Shown piece by piece: positions 34,694-46,579 of a stretch of DNA of 64,000 nucleotides. Every line of letters begins with the position of its first letter. The stretch's first letter is position 1. Source of the stretch: Tipula vernalis (taxonomy: Eukaryota > Arthropoda > Insecta > Diptera > Tipulidae); assembly GCA_958295665.1 (NCBI GenBank), contig OY282559.1, positions 127,819,605 through 127,883,604 on the forward strand. Direction: 5' to 3'. The notes beneath the pieces were generated by a model. It made no database searches. It had not been told where the DNA came from and worked only from the letters and a program-made list of their open reading frames with translations. Both the position numbers and the translations under genes were made by a program.

Positions 34694-36109
34694 CTACGCT
34701 CCTGGCTGCTTGCCAGCCGTCTGCTTTGCGGGATTTGGCCTGTTTCTGCCACTTTTCCCAGTAACACCCCGAGCGCCCATATGCTTAATTTTCGGGGTGA
34801 GTGCTGATTTACTCGATCCCACAGTAGGAGTTGCGGAGAGATCCGTTGATCGTGCTCCCGACGAAGAGGCAGCAGGAACAGAATGCTCGATAGCGCTGCT
34901 GTTCCTGGATGCCTCCTCGTCTGTGATTGTGCCTACTACTGGGGCTGGTAAAGTACCCTCCTTACTGGAGCTGACTCCAGTGGTTGGGTTGGTAGAGGGG
35001 GAATCCTTCTTGAGAAGGAGTTTTATCCTACCAAAGCGGTATGCGATGTTCCCGTTGGATTCGCGTAGTTTCTTCATGGAAGACTCGCCTATGGCCATAA
35101 CCAAATGGACGAGTACGCCAGTTGTCGTCCGTTGCAGTATCTTCCATGAGTTGGCCGCGAGACCATCGTTCTGCGCGGTCATGGTAGCAAGAATCTTCTC
35201 GCTAGTTAAGCTAAAGCTCTGTGGAAAGAACCCCCTAACGATGTTTGGCCGAGGAAAATCATCCTCTTCCACCAAAGTTATGTTCAGACCAATTTTTTCC
35301 CTTAGGCTTACAAAACTGTTCCTCATCCATTCCGCTGTGGAATGATCGGAACATATAAAAAATAGCCAACCTGTTCTCCGGAAACAGCCAAGGAATTGCG
35401 GCTTGTGGTTTGAGCCTTGCATCCCAATAATGAGGTCAATGACACACTCCTGTATGTTTGCCATTTGCTCCATACTAAGAGGATTGCCACTGAGATCACC
35501 TGGTACGATGCCCAGCTTAACACTGCCTGCTACCTGGCTGAAAGAGGGCTTTACCGGAGAAGGCCCTTCTTTTGCTTTTTTGGCAGGTGGTTTATTTGGT
35601 TCCGGAGCAACCTCGAAAGACCTCTCACGCTTACCACCAGACCTCTTGTCTAGGGTAGGAGCAACAGGCCCCGAGGATGCTTTCAGAGGGGTCGCGGATT
35701 TAGCAGCAGCTAGAGCCTCTTCTCTAGTTTTGCCTTCCTTGAGCCCCTTTTTAAAACGCCTTCTTTCGAAGGAGTTGAGCTTAACCCATTCCCCGGCGTT
35801 GAGGGACATGTTCCCAATATCAACATTAATGGTTGAGGTGCCCGATAACTGTGAGATTACACTTATGTTGTCGTCACAGAAGGTGTCCGTAGTAGAAGAG
35901 GTGGACTGTTCCACCTTTTCCTTGGTCCGGACGTTAAGATAATCAAGAGTGGTGGCCCTTGTGGCATCTACCATTCCATTATAGCTTAGGAGACCCAACT
36001 CAATAGCTGGTGAAGTTGATGCTTTTAAAGAGGCATCACCCTCTATGTTTTTTTTAAATTTGGTTTCCATTTGAATCCCACGAGTATCCGAGAAATGAAG
36101 GTCACCCAC
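34694..36109 (-). CDS. LOA element 2 ORF1: gag-like RNA-binding protein with DUF4780-like domain
   Basis: Intact 471-aa frame. Residues 1-140 are Ser/Thr-rich and end in a helical, charged block (WVKLNSFERRRFKKGLKEGK). Residues 140-200 are Pro/Lys-rich with PPAKKAKEGPSP, possibly a nuclear-localisation signal. Residues 200-370 carry the DUF4780-like fold (GWLFFICSDHSTAEWMRNSF, EEDDFPRPNIVRGFFP). The tail is Ser/Pro/Lys-rich and basic. No CCHC knuckle is visible. Such ORF1 proteins coat element RNA. The ATG chosen matches the MEISFSATRG start in LOA element 1. It ends TAG 25 nt before the ORF2 ATG. Confidence 0.85.
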   Translation of the reverse strand: MGDLHFSDTRGIQMETKFKKNIEGDASLKASTSPAIELGLLSYNGMVDATRATTLDYLNVRTKEKVEQSTSSTTDTFCDDNISVISQLSGTSTINVDIGNMSLNAGEWVKLNSFERRRFKKGLKEGKTREEALAAAKSATPLKASSGPVAPTLDKRSGGKRERSFEVAPEPNKPPAKKAKEGPSPVKPSFSQVAGSVKLGIVPGDLSGNPLSMEQMANIQECVIDLIIGMQGSNHKPQFLGCFRRTGWLFFICSDHSTAEWMRNSFVSLREKIGLNITLVEEDDFPRPNIVRGFFPQSFSLTSEKILATMTAQNDGLAANSWKILQRTTTGVLVHLVMAIGESSMKKLRESNGNIAYRFGRIKLLLKKDSPSTNPTTGVSSSKEGTLPAPVVGTITDEEASRNSSAIEHSVPAASSSGARSTDLSATPTVGSSKSALTPKIKHMGARGVTGKSGRNRPNPAKQTAGKQPGA

Positions 36110-36270
36110 AGCAGAGATCGGTATACTGTGGGAAAACTACTTTAAACCGGGGGTCGCCTGGTACCCGGAGTTCACATACTAAAGACTAAGCTCCCCCTTA
36201 GCCACGCAGCTCTCAGCGTATGTTGTCCCACCAAAGCTTGGGGCAATGGATTTACCGCCATTGCACGGTC

Positions 36271-36408
36271 GTGTAAGTTACTTGGCTACATTCTAGGATG
36301 CATTGCCCGGTTGTCGCCACGAGGAGGCGTAACTACACTAGGAAGAAGTCTTATGAGAATCGCATATCCTAGAAAGCTTTGACTCCTAAAACTACTCCCC
36401 CAACAACC
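36271..36408 (-). ncRNA. HDV-like self-cleaving ribozyme at the 5' end of LOA element 2
   Basis: On the minus strand, P1 GGTTGTT (36408-36402) pairs with GACAACC (36315-36309), 7 bp with one G-U. P2 GTGTAGTTAC (36338-36329) pairs with GTAACTTACAC (36281-36271) with one bulge. P3 GCC (36328-36326) pairs with GGC (36318-36316) around loop TCCTCGT. The strand GGGCAAT (36308-36302) follows P1, as in the HDV core (P1.1 and active site). J4/2 is AGCCAA. J1/2 is about 63 nt. The predicted cleavage site is exactly the junction with the target duplication. In this family the ribozyme frees the element 5' end from upstream transcript. Confidence 0.85.
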
Positions 36409-36421
36409 CAGATGGTTAGTA
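36409..36421. repeat. Target-site duplication of LOA element 2 (5' side), 13 bp
   Basis: CAGATGGTTAGTA, identical to 30947-30959. Confidence 0.9.
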
Positions 36422-38125
36422 AGCAGGAGGGCGTTTAGTTAAGAGTTTAATTTCAAGAGGAAATTGTCATAACTACCCTAAATTTAATTTATTAAATCCA
36501 AATTAATTTCCCAACAAACATCGTTCTCGATTAATATTCTAACTAACTATCTTCAAATTTTATTAATTAATTTGTTTTTAATTTACTATTGAACCATGTA
36601 CCTTATACAACAATAAATAAATTAATTATTTTTAGAGCAAGCCAATAGCTAAATTCACATAATCTATCTATGAGTATAAGCATAGTAAATAAGTAGTGAT
36701 TGAGTGAATTAAATGGATAAACACGTTTGGTATCTTTATATGGGCTTGCTTTTATAGAATTATGTTAGTTAATTTGGTTAAACCAAAAAACAAATATATT
36801 TAATTTTTTTAGAGCTATAAATTAATGTTTGGAGTCACAAAATTATTGTGGTGTCTCAAATTATTGTATCGATATAATATGCGATTGGAATGAAATAATC
36901 GAGTAGATAAGATTAGATTAAAACAATTTATATTTTATTAGGTGGTCTTTTTATATTCTGACCTGAGCTATGTAAATGTAACCACACCTACGTTTTGTGT
37001 TGGTTAGATCGTATTGTATAAGCGTTTAGTAAATATTAAGTCATTGAATATTTTAGTTGTGATAAGGTAAACGGAAATAGAACAACAAGCAAAAAAAAAA
37101 AAAACGGAACATTATCTAATCGAACTTTATATACAACAGTGTATTATGTTACCAAAATAACCACTATCATCGTGATAAGCTTTTTGTATAAATATATGAA
37201 AGATTTGGTTTTTTTTTACGTTTTCGGTTTTTGGAATAAATATAAAATAGACAGTGCTTTTTTTATGAATATTTAAGATGATAAGAAAACTTCACTGTTT
37301 CTTCTGCCTGTAACAGTTTACGTATTCAAATGAGATGAATAATTTACATTTTTTATCGTGATTTGTTTGACCTTTCTGCTGGGTAGTTTAGAGTTGATTT
37401 TTTTTTTTTTTTTTTGGCTTTATTTGTGTACTGTGTTTGAGTATTGCAGATAGAGACTATTAAGGGGTTTTGTTACAATATTGTAGAGGGTGTAGACACC
37501 AAATGACTTACTCGTGCAATATGATAATTCGTAAATTGTTAGAACATCTGGTTCGGATAAACTATAGCATGAGGTTGCATAATTTTGGGCGATTTGTATT
37601 TATTAGGGTTTGATTCTTTTATGTTTCGAAGGTTTGGTATATTATAAACTGATTGTTCCTGTAGGTTGGCGTAAAAGTATCAGTTCCACATTTTTTTTTT
37701 ATTATTAATTACTTATTTATTTATTTATTATTTCATTTTCAGATTGAAAAAAAAGAGAACAAAAAGTAGAAATAAAATTATATGAAAAACGGGAGAATTC
37801 TTTGTCGAAACAACGACAGTATCGAATTCACTGCACAACAAAAATTAGACATTATGAAAGCAGCGGAAACGAAAAAAAATTGTTAGGAAAAAATAAAATA
37901 TTTATAACTAGCTGAAAGATAATAATATTAATCAGTTAAAATATAATCAAGTATCAATCGAAACAAATAATAAATCGAATCGCAGCTGTATTACACAACA
38001 AACACAGACAACTTCAGATAAAAATGGCTTAGTGTAGATAAGTCTTGCAACGGGTTCTTACTTCACAAAAGTGTTGCAACGTGTTCTTTCTCCAGTACGG
38101 TTCGGAAAATTATTTTCAGTTTAGA
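36422..38125. other. AT-rich stretch without recognisable genes
   Basis: Contains poly(A)/poly(T) runs (37091, 37401, 37689) and two GCAACGKGTTCTT-like direct repeats at 38047 and 38083 close to the FB2 insertion site. No coding motif, LTR or hairpin was recognised. Confidence 0.6.
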
Positions 38126-38134
38126 CATTACCAG
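38126..38134. repeat. Left 9-bp target-site duplication of FB2 (CATTACCAG)
   Basis: Identical to 47086-47094, directly outside the terminal inverted repeats. Confidence 0.93.
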
Positions 38135-38640
38135 ACCGGAGTGAAGTTTCTAACGTTAATTTAAAGTGTAGTTTGCCACTAAAAATAGTGTAAGAAATAA
38201 GTGGTAGAAAAAGTGTTAAAAAAAGTTACTAACGTTAAAAAATGTAGCTACACAAAAAAGCGTTAAATGAGAAATTAAAAAAACAATTTTTTCTCATATT
38301 TCGATTTAAAATTAATAATGCAAAAAGGTTATACAAAATTGCCAATACTAACCAAATTTCGAATTAATCAAAACGTTATATTTTATATCAATTAATTAAA
38401 TAAACCATTAACCATCAATTAATTAATTAACCCTAAATAAACCATTTAGTATTTGAATACTAAAATGAGGGCGAAAGTGCCGCATTAAATCAAATAACAC
38501 AAATTTAACAGATATGCTTATGTAGGAGCTATATTCCACGGACTGAGAATATAATAATACGGTTAGAATATGATGGGTTGGGCTCGAATGGCAAATTTTC
38601 AAAGGAGAACTAATTTTTCCAAAATGATTTGGAGGCGCTA
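38135..38640. repeat. FB2 left unique terminal inverted repeat
   Basis: Unique TIR sequence with repeated TAACGTTA-type motifs (38150, 38230) and AT-rich TTAATTAATTAA near 38410. Its partner is 46580-47085. Confidence 0.9.
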
Positions 38641-40420
38641 CTACCCTAAGTCAAATAACAAAAATCTCAGAGATGTGCTCATGTACTGACTATATACAAC
38701 AGATCGGGAATATAATGAGCTGGCTAGGAGTGCATATGCCATTCACTTATGATGGGTTGGGCTCGAATGACAAATTTTCAAAAATTAAGGAATTTTCCAA
38801 AAATGATTTGAAAGCGGTACTACACTAAGTCAAATAACAAAAATTTCAGAGATGTGCTCATATACTGACTATATACAACGGATCTGGAATATAATAAGCT
38901 GACTAGGAGTGCATATGCCATTCACTTATGATGGGTTGGGCTCGAATGACAAATTTTCAAAAATTAAGAAATTTTCCCAAAAATGATTTGAAAGCGGTAC
39001 TACACTAAGTCAATTAACAAAAATCTCAGAGATGTGCTCATATACTGACTATATACAATGGATCGGGAATATAATGAGCTGGCTAGGAGTGCATATGCCA
39101 TTCACTTATGATGGGTTGGGCTCGAATGACAAATTTTCAAAAATTAAGGAATTTTCCAAAAATGATTTGAAAGCGGTACTACACTAAGTCAAATAACAAA
39201 AATCTCAGAGATGTGCTCATATACTGACTATATACAACGGATCAGGAATATAATGAGCTGGCTAGGAGTGCATATGCCATTCACTTATGATGGGTTGGGC
39301 TCGAATGACAAATTTTCCAAAATTAAGAAATTTTCCAAAAATGATTTGAAAGCGGTACTACACTAAGTCAATTAACAAAAATCACAGAGATGTGCTCATA
39401 TACTGACTATATACAACGGATCGGGAATATAATGAGCTGGCTAGGAGTGCATATGCCATTCACTTATGATGGGTTGGGCTCGAATGACAAATTTTCCAAA
39501 ATTAAGAAATTTTCCAAAAATGATTTGAAAGCGGTACTACACTAAGTCAATTAACAAAAATCACAGAGATGTGCTCATATACTGACTATATACAACGGAT
39601 CGGGAATATAATGAGCTGGCTAGGAGTGCATATGCCATTCACTTATGATGGGTTGGGCTCGAATGACAAATTTTCAAAAAATAAGAAATTTTCCCAAAAA
39701 TGATTTGAAAGCGGTACTACACTAAGTCAAATAACAAAAATCTCAGAGATGTGCTCATGTACTGACTATATACAACGGATCGGGAATATAATGAGCTGGC
39801 TAGGAGTGCATACGCCATTCACTTATGATGGGTTGAGCTCAAATGACAAATTTTTAAAAATTAAGAAATTTTCCCAAAAATGATTTGAAAGCGGTACTAC
39901 ACTAAGTCAAATAACAAAAATATCAGAGATGTGCTCATATACTGACTATATACAACGGATCAGGAATATAATGAGCTGGCTAGGAGTGCATATGCCATTC
40001 ACTTATGATGGGTTGGGCTCGAATGACAAATTTTCCAAAATTAAGAAATTTTCCAAAAATTATTTGAAAGCGGTACTACACTAAGTCAATTAACAAAAAT
40101 CACAGAGATGTGCTCATATACTGACTATATACAACGGATCTGGAATATAATAAGCTGACTAGAAGTGCATATGCCATTCACTTATGATGGGTTGAGCTCG
40201 AATGACAAATTTTCAAAAATTAAGAAATTTTCCCAAAAATGATTTAAAAGCGGTACTACACTAAGTCAAATAACAAAAATCTCAGAGATGTGCTCATGTA
40301 CTGACTATATACAACAGTTTGGGAATATAATGAGCTGGCTAGGAGTGCATACGCCATTCACTTATGATGGGTTGAGCTCAAATGACAAATTTTTAAAAAT
40401 TAAAAAATTTTCCCAAAAAT
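38640..40420. repeat. FB2 left array, about 10 units of 179-180 bp
   Basis: GATGGGTTGG anchors recur at 38751, 38930 and 39110, and similarly to 40370. Each unit carries AGCGGTACTACACTAAGTCA, AGAGATGTGCTCATATACTG and GCATATGCCATTCACTTATG. No coding capacity. Confidence 0.92.
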
Positions 40421-40679
40421 TTTCCCTATCAATAACGTTTACAATATTAAAATAAATGAAATTAGTCAACAATTATCTCTAGATCATGAAGATCTCCAAT
40501 TAAGAGGAATAATTCACTTTGAAATGATGAAGCTGAAAAATTCGAATGGCCATTTTCGTGCCTATATTAAGCGACACAATAATAATTGGGAATTACACGA
40601 CGATATGTTGCAATTTCCCATAGAAGTCAGTGCAGCAACTAAAATAAATCCGGCAATTTTAATTTATTCAAAACATTAA
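40404..40679 (+). pseudogene. Fragment resembling the C-terminus of a ubiquitin-specific protease (C19/UCH-like)
   Basis: An open frame with no start codon enters from the repeat edge (stop at 40401-40403) and ends TAA 40677-40679, about 91 codons. It contains LRGIIHFEMMKLKNSNGHFR followed by AYIKRHNNNWELHDDM and ends INPAILIYSKH. In C19 deubiquitinases the C-terminal block is LxGVIxHxGxxxxGHYxAY, then a Trp and DD, then a final hydrophobic IL-Y. The His-Phe (for catalytic HY), the W...DD and the ILIY end all line up. Only the C-terminal third of a domain remains, so it cannot act alone. It may be the relic of a gene of the autonomous parent. Homology is proposed from motifs only. Confidence 0.4.
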
Positions 40680-40795
40680 TTATAAACAAAATTTTTGAAA
40701 ATTTGTTGAACTTAACATTAAACAAGAATAACAAATATAGAATTAAAAACCATAAAAGGGATACGTTATGTTAATAGAATATATTCATTACTTAA
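40680..40795. other. FB2 core, noncoding part
   Basis: AT-rich spacer between the protease-like fragment and the start of the inverted array (CACATCTCTGGGATTTTTGC). The first inverted unit is slightly diverged. Confidence 0.6.
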
Positions 40796-43700
40796 CCACA
40801 TCTCTGGGATTTTTGCTATTTAACTTAGTGTAGTACCGCTTTCAAATCAATTTTGGGAAAATTTCTTAATTTTTGAAAATTTGTCATTCGAGCTCAACCC
40901 ATCATAAGTGAATGGCATATGCACTTCTAGTCAGCTTATTATATTCCAGATCCGTTGTATATAGTCAGTATATGAGCACATCTCTGTGATTTTTGTTAAT
41001 TGACTTAGTGTAGTACCGCTTTCAAATCATTTTTGGAAAATTTCTTAATTTTGGAAAATTTGTCATTCGAGCCCAACCCATCATAAGTGAATGGCATATG
41101 CACTCCTAGCCAGCTCATTATATTCCCGATCCATTGTATATAGTCAGTATATGAGCACATCTCTGAGATTTTTGTTAATTGACTTAGTGTAGTACCGCTT
41201 TCAAATCATTTTTGGGAAAATTTCTTAATTTTTGAAAATTTGTCATTCGAGCCCAACCCATCATAAGTGAATGGCATATGCACTCCTAGTCAGCTTATTA
41301 TATTCCAGATCCGTTGTATATAGTCAGTATATGAGCACATCTCTGAGATTTTTGTTATTTGACTTAGTGTAGTACCGCTTTCAAATCATTTTTGGAAAAT
41401 TTCTTAATTTTGGAAAATTTGTCATTCGAGCCCAACCCATCATAAGTGAATGGCATATGCACTCCTAGCCAGCTCATTATATTCCCGATCCGTTGTATAT
41501 AGTCAGTATATGAGCACATCTCTGTGATTTTTGTTAATTGACTTAGTGTAGTACCGCTTTCAAATCATTTTTGGAAAATTTCTTAATTTTTGAAAATTTG
41601 TCATTCGAGCCCAACCCATCATAAGTGAATGGCATATGCACTCCTAGTCAGCTTATTATATTCCAGATCCGTTGTATATAGTCAGTATATGAGCACATCT
41701 CTGAGATTTTTGTTAATTGACTTAGTGTAGTACCGCTTTCAAATCATTTTTGGGAAAATTTCTTAATTTTTGAAAATTTGTCATTCGAGCCCAACCCATC
41801 ATAAGTGAATGGCATATGCACTCCTAGCCAGCTCATTATATTCCCGATCCGTTGTATATAGTCAGTATATGAGCACATCTCTGTGATTTTTGTTAATTGA
41901 CTTAGTGTAGTACCGCTTTCAAATCATTTTTGGAAAATTTCTTAATTTTTGAAAATTTGTCATTCGGGCCCAACCCATCATAAGTGAATGGCATATGCAC
42001 TCCTAGTCAGCTTATTATATTCCAGATCCGTTGTATATAGTCAGTATATGAGCACATCTCTGAGATTTTTGTTAATTGACTTAGTGTAGTACCGCTTTCA
42101 AATCATTTTTGGGAAAATTTTTTAATTTTTAAAAATTTGTCATTTGAGCTCAACCCATCATAAGTGAATGGCGTATGCACTCCTAGCCAGCTCATTATAT
42201 TCCAGATCCGTTGTATATAGTCAGTACATGAGCACATCTCTGAGATTTTTGTTAATTGACTTAGTGTAGTACCGCTTTCAAATCATTTTTGGGAAAATTC
42301 CTTAATTTTTGAAAATTTGTCATTCGAGCCCAACCCATCATAAGTGAATGGCATATGCACTTCTAGTCAGCTTATTATATTCCAGATCCGTTGTATATAG
42401 TCAGTATATGAGTACATCTCTGAAATTTTTGTTATTTGACTTAGTGTAGTACCGCTTTCAAATCATTTTTGGGAAAATTTCTTAATTTTTGAAAATTTGT
42501 CATTCGAGCCCAACCCATCATAAGTGAATGGCATATGCACTCCTAGTCAGCTTATTATATTCCAGATCCGTTGTATATAGTCAGTATATGAGCACATCTC
42601 TGAAATTTTTGTTATTTGACTTAGTGTAGTACCGCTTTCAAATCATTTTTGGAAAATTCCTTAATTTTTGAAAATTTGTCATTCGAGCCCAACCCATCAT
42701 AAGTGAATGGCATATGCACTTCTAGCCAGCTTATTATATTCCAGATCCGTTGTATATAGTCAGTATATGAGCACATCTCTGAGATTTTTGTTATTTGACT
42801 TAGTGTAGTACCGCTTTCAAATCATTTTTGGAAAATTCCTTAATTTTTGAAAATTTGTCATTCGAGCCCAACCCATCATAAGTGAATGGCATATGCACTC
42901 CTAGCCAGCTCATTATATTCCCGATCCGTTGTATATAGTCAGTATATGAGCACATCTCTGAGATTTTTGTTAATTGACTTAGTGTAGTACCGCTTTCAAA
43001 TCATTTTTGGGAAAATTTCTTAATTTTTGAAAATTTGTCATTCGAGCCCAACCCATCATAAGTGAATGGCATATGCACTCCTAGTCAGCTTATTATATTC
43101 CAGATCCGTTGTATATAGTCAGTATATGAGCACATCTCTGAAATTTTTGTTATTTGACTTAGTGTAGTACCGCTTTCAAATCATTTTTGGAAAATTCCTT
43201 AATTTTTGAAAATTTGTCATTCGAGCCCAACCCATCATAAGTGAATGGCATATGCACTCCTAGCCAGCTCATTATATTCCCGATCCGTTGTATATAGTCA
43301 GTATATGAGCACATCTCTGAGATTTTTGTTAATTGACTTAGTGTAGTACCGCTTTCAAATCATTTTTGGGAAAATTTCTTAATTTTTGAAAATTTGTCAT
43401 TCGAGCCCAACCCATCATAAGTGAATGGCATATGCACTCCTAGTCAGCTTATTATATTCCAGATCCGTTGTATATAGTCAGTATATGAGCACATCTCTGA
43501 GATTTTTGTTAATTGACTTAGTGTAGTACCGCTTTCAAATCATTTTTGGGAAAATTTCTTAATTTTTGAAAATTTGTCATTCGAGCCCAACCCATCATAA
43601 GTGAATGGCATATGCACTCCTAGTCAGCTTATTATATTCCAGATCCGTTGTATATAGTCAGTATATGAGCACATCTCTGAAATTTTTGTTATTTGACTTA

Positions 43701-46575
43701 GTGTAGTACCGCTTTCAAATCATTTTTGGAAAATTCCTTAATTTTTGAAAATTTGTCATTCGAGCCCAACCCATCATAAGTGAATGGCATATGCACTCCT
43801 AGCCAGCTCATTATATTCCCGATCCGTTGTATATAGTCAGTATATGAGCACATCTCTGAGATTTTTGTTAATTGACTTAGTGTAGTACCGCTTTCAAATC
43901 ATTTTTGGGAAAATTTCTTAATTTTTGAAAATTTGTCATTCGAGCCCAACCCATCATAAGTGAATGGCATATGCACTTCTAGTCAGCTTATTATATTCCA
44001 GATCCGTTGTATATAGTCAGTATATGAGTACATCTCTGAAATTTTTGTTATTTGACTTAGTGTAGTACCGCTTTCAAATCATTTTTGGGAAAATTTTTTA
44101 ATTTTTAAAAATTTGTCATTTGAGCTCAACCCATCATAAGTGAATGGCGTATGCACTCCTAGCCAGCTCATTATATTCCCGATCCGTTGTATATAGTCAG
44201 TATATGAGCACATCTCTGAGATTTTTGTTATTTGACTTAGTGTAGTACCGCTTTCAAATCATTTTTGGGAAAATTTCTTAATTTTTAAAAATTTGTCATT
44301 TGAGCTCAACCCATCATAAGTGAATGGCGTATGCACTCTTAGCCAGCTCATTATATTCCCGATCCGTTGTATATAGTCAGTATATGAGCACATCTCTGAG
44401 ATTTTTGTTAATTGACTTAGTGTAGTACCGCTTTCAAATCATTTTTGGGAAAATTTCTTAATTTTTGAAAATTTGTCATTCGAGCTCAACCCATCATAAG
44501 TGAATGGCGTATGCACTCCTAGCCAGCTCATTATATTCCCGATCCGTTGTATATAGTCAGTACATGAGCACATCTCTGAGATTTTTGTTATTTGACTTAG
44601 TGTAGTACCGCTTTCAAATCATTTTTGGGAAAATTTCTTAATTTTTGAAAATTTGTCATTCGAGCCCAACCCATCATAAGTGAATGGCATATGCACTCCT
44701 AGTCAGCTTATTATATTCCAGATCCGTTGTATATAGTCAGTATATGAGCACATCTCTGAAATTTTTGTTATTTGACTTAGTGTAGTACCGCTTTCAAATC
44801 ATTTTTGGAAAATTCCTTAATTTTTGAAAATTTGTCATTCGAGCCCAACCCATCATAAGTGAATGGCATATGCACTTCTAGCCAGCTTATTATATTCCAG
44901 ATCCGTTGTATATAGTCAGTATATGAGCACATCTCTGAGATTTTTGTTATTTGACTTAGTGTAGTACCGCTTTCAAATCATTTTTGGAAAATTCCTTAAT
45001 TTTTGAAAATTTGTCATTCGAGCCCAACCCATCATAAGTGAATGGCATATGCACTCCTAGCCAGCTCATTATATTCCCGATCCGTTGTATATAGTCAGTA
45101 TATGAGCACATCTCTGAGATTTTTGTTAATTGACTTAGTGTAGTACCGCTTTCAAATCATTTTTGGGAAAATTTCTTAATTTTTGAAAATTTGTCATTCG
45201 AGCCCAACCCATCATAAGTGAATGGCATATGCACTCCTAGTCAGCTTATTATATTCCAGATCCGTTGTATATAGTCAGTATATGAGCACATCTCTGAAAT
45301 TTTTGTTATTTGACTTAGTGTAGTACCGCTTTCAAATCATTTTTGGAAAATTCCTTAATTTTTGAAAATTTGTCATTCGAGCCCAACCCATCATAAGTGA
45401 ATGGCATATGCACTCCTAGCCAGCTCATTATATTCCCGATCCGTTGTATATAGTCAGTATATGAGCACATCTCTGAGATTTTTGTTAATTGACTTAGTGT
45501 AGTACCGCTTTCAAATCATTTTTGGGAAAATTTCTTAATTTTTGAAAATTTGTCATTCGAGCCCAACCCATCATAAGTGAATGGCATATGCACTCCTAGC
45601 CAGCTCATTATATTCCCGATCCGTTGTATATAGTCAGTATATGAGCACATCTCTGAGATTTTTGTTAATTGACTTAGTGTAGTACCGCTTTCAAATCATT
45701 TTTGGGAAAATTTCTTAATTTTTGAAAATTTGTCATTCGAGCCCAACCCATCATAAGTGAATGGCATATGCACTCCTAGCCAGCTCATTATATTTCTGAT
45801 CCGTTGTATATAGTCAGTATATGAGCACATCTCTGAGATTTTTGTTATTTGACTTAGTGTAGTACCGCTTTCAAATCATTTTTGGGAAAATTTCTTAATT
45901 TTTGAAAATTTGTCATTCGAGCCCAACCCATCATAAGTGAATGGCATATGCACTCCTAGTCAGCTTATTATATTCCAGATCCGTTGTATATAGTCAGTAT
46001 ATGAGCACATCTCTGAAATTTTTGTTATTTGACTTAGTGTAGTACCGCTTTCAAATCATTTTTGGAAAATTCCTTAATTTTTGAAAATTTGTCATTCGAG
46101 CCCAACCCATCATAAGTGAATGGCATATGCACTCCTAGCCAGCTCATTATATTCCCGATCCGTTGTATATAGTCAGTATATGAGCACATCTCTGTGATTT
46201 TTGTTAATTGACTTAGTGTAGTACCGCTTTCAAATCATTTTTGGAAAATTTCTTAATTTTGGAAAATTTGTCATTCGAGCCCAACCCATCATAAGTGAAT
46301 GGCATATGCACTCCTAGCCAGCTCATTATATTCCTGATCCGTTGTATATAGTCAGTATATGAGCACATCTCTGAGATTTTTGTTAATTGACTTAGTGTAG
46401 TACCGCTTTCAAATCATTTTTGGAAAATTCCTTAATTTTTGAAAATTTGTCATTCGAGCCCAACCCATCATAAGTGAATGGCATATGCACTCCTAGCCAG
46501 CTCATTATATTCCCGATCTGTTGTATATAGTCAGTACATGAGCACATCTCTGAGATTTTTGTTATTTGACTTAGG
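40795..46575. repeat. FB2 right array, about 32 units, partly dimeric
   Basis: Inverted 179-180-bp units. Two monomer types alternate through much of the array: CTCCTAGCCAGCTCATTATA with TTCCCGATCCG, and CTCCTAGTCAGCTTATTATA with TTCCAGATCCG. They give a higher-order period of about 360 bp (for example 42880-43900). The copy number is estimated from length. Confidence 0.9.
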
Positions 46576-46579
46576 GTAG

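Larger units (their letters stand above)
30960..36408 (-). mobile_element. LOA-type non-LTR retrotransposon 2, full length, almost intact
   Basis: A 5.45-kb element bounded by perfect 13-bp target duplications. In order on the minus strand: 5' HDV-like ribozyme, a DUF4780-like ORF1, a 25-nt gap, ORF2 (endonuclease, RT, RNase H, terminal zinc knuckle), a short 3' UTR and a poly(A) tail (about 20 nt, 30960-30979). Only two nonsense codons interrupt ORF2, with no frameshift, so the insertion is recent compared with its neighbours. Confidence 0.92.

Noticed and set aside
34674..35942. Plus-strand open frames of 223 and 179 aa
   Set aside because: They lie antisense to the LOA element 2 ORF1 and show no domain of their own.
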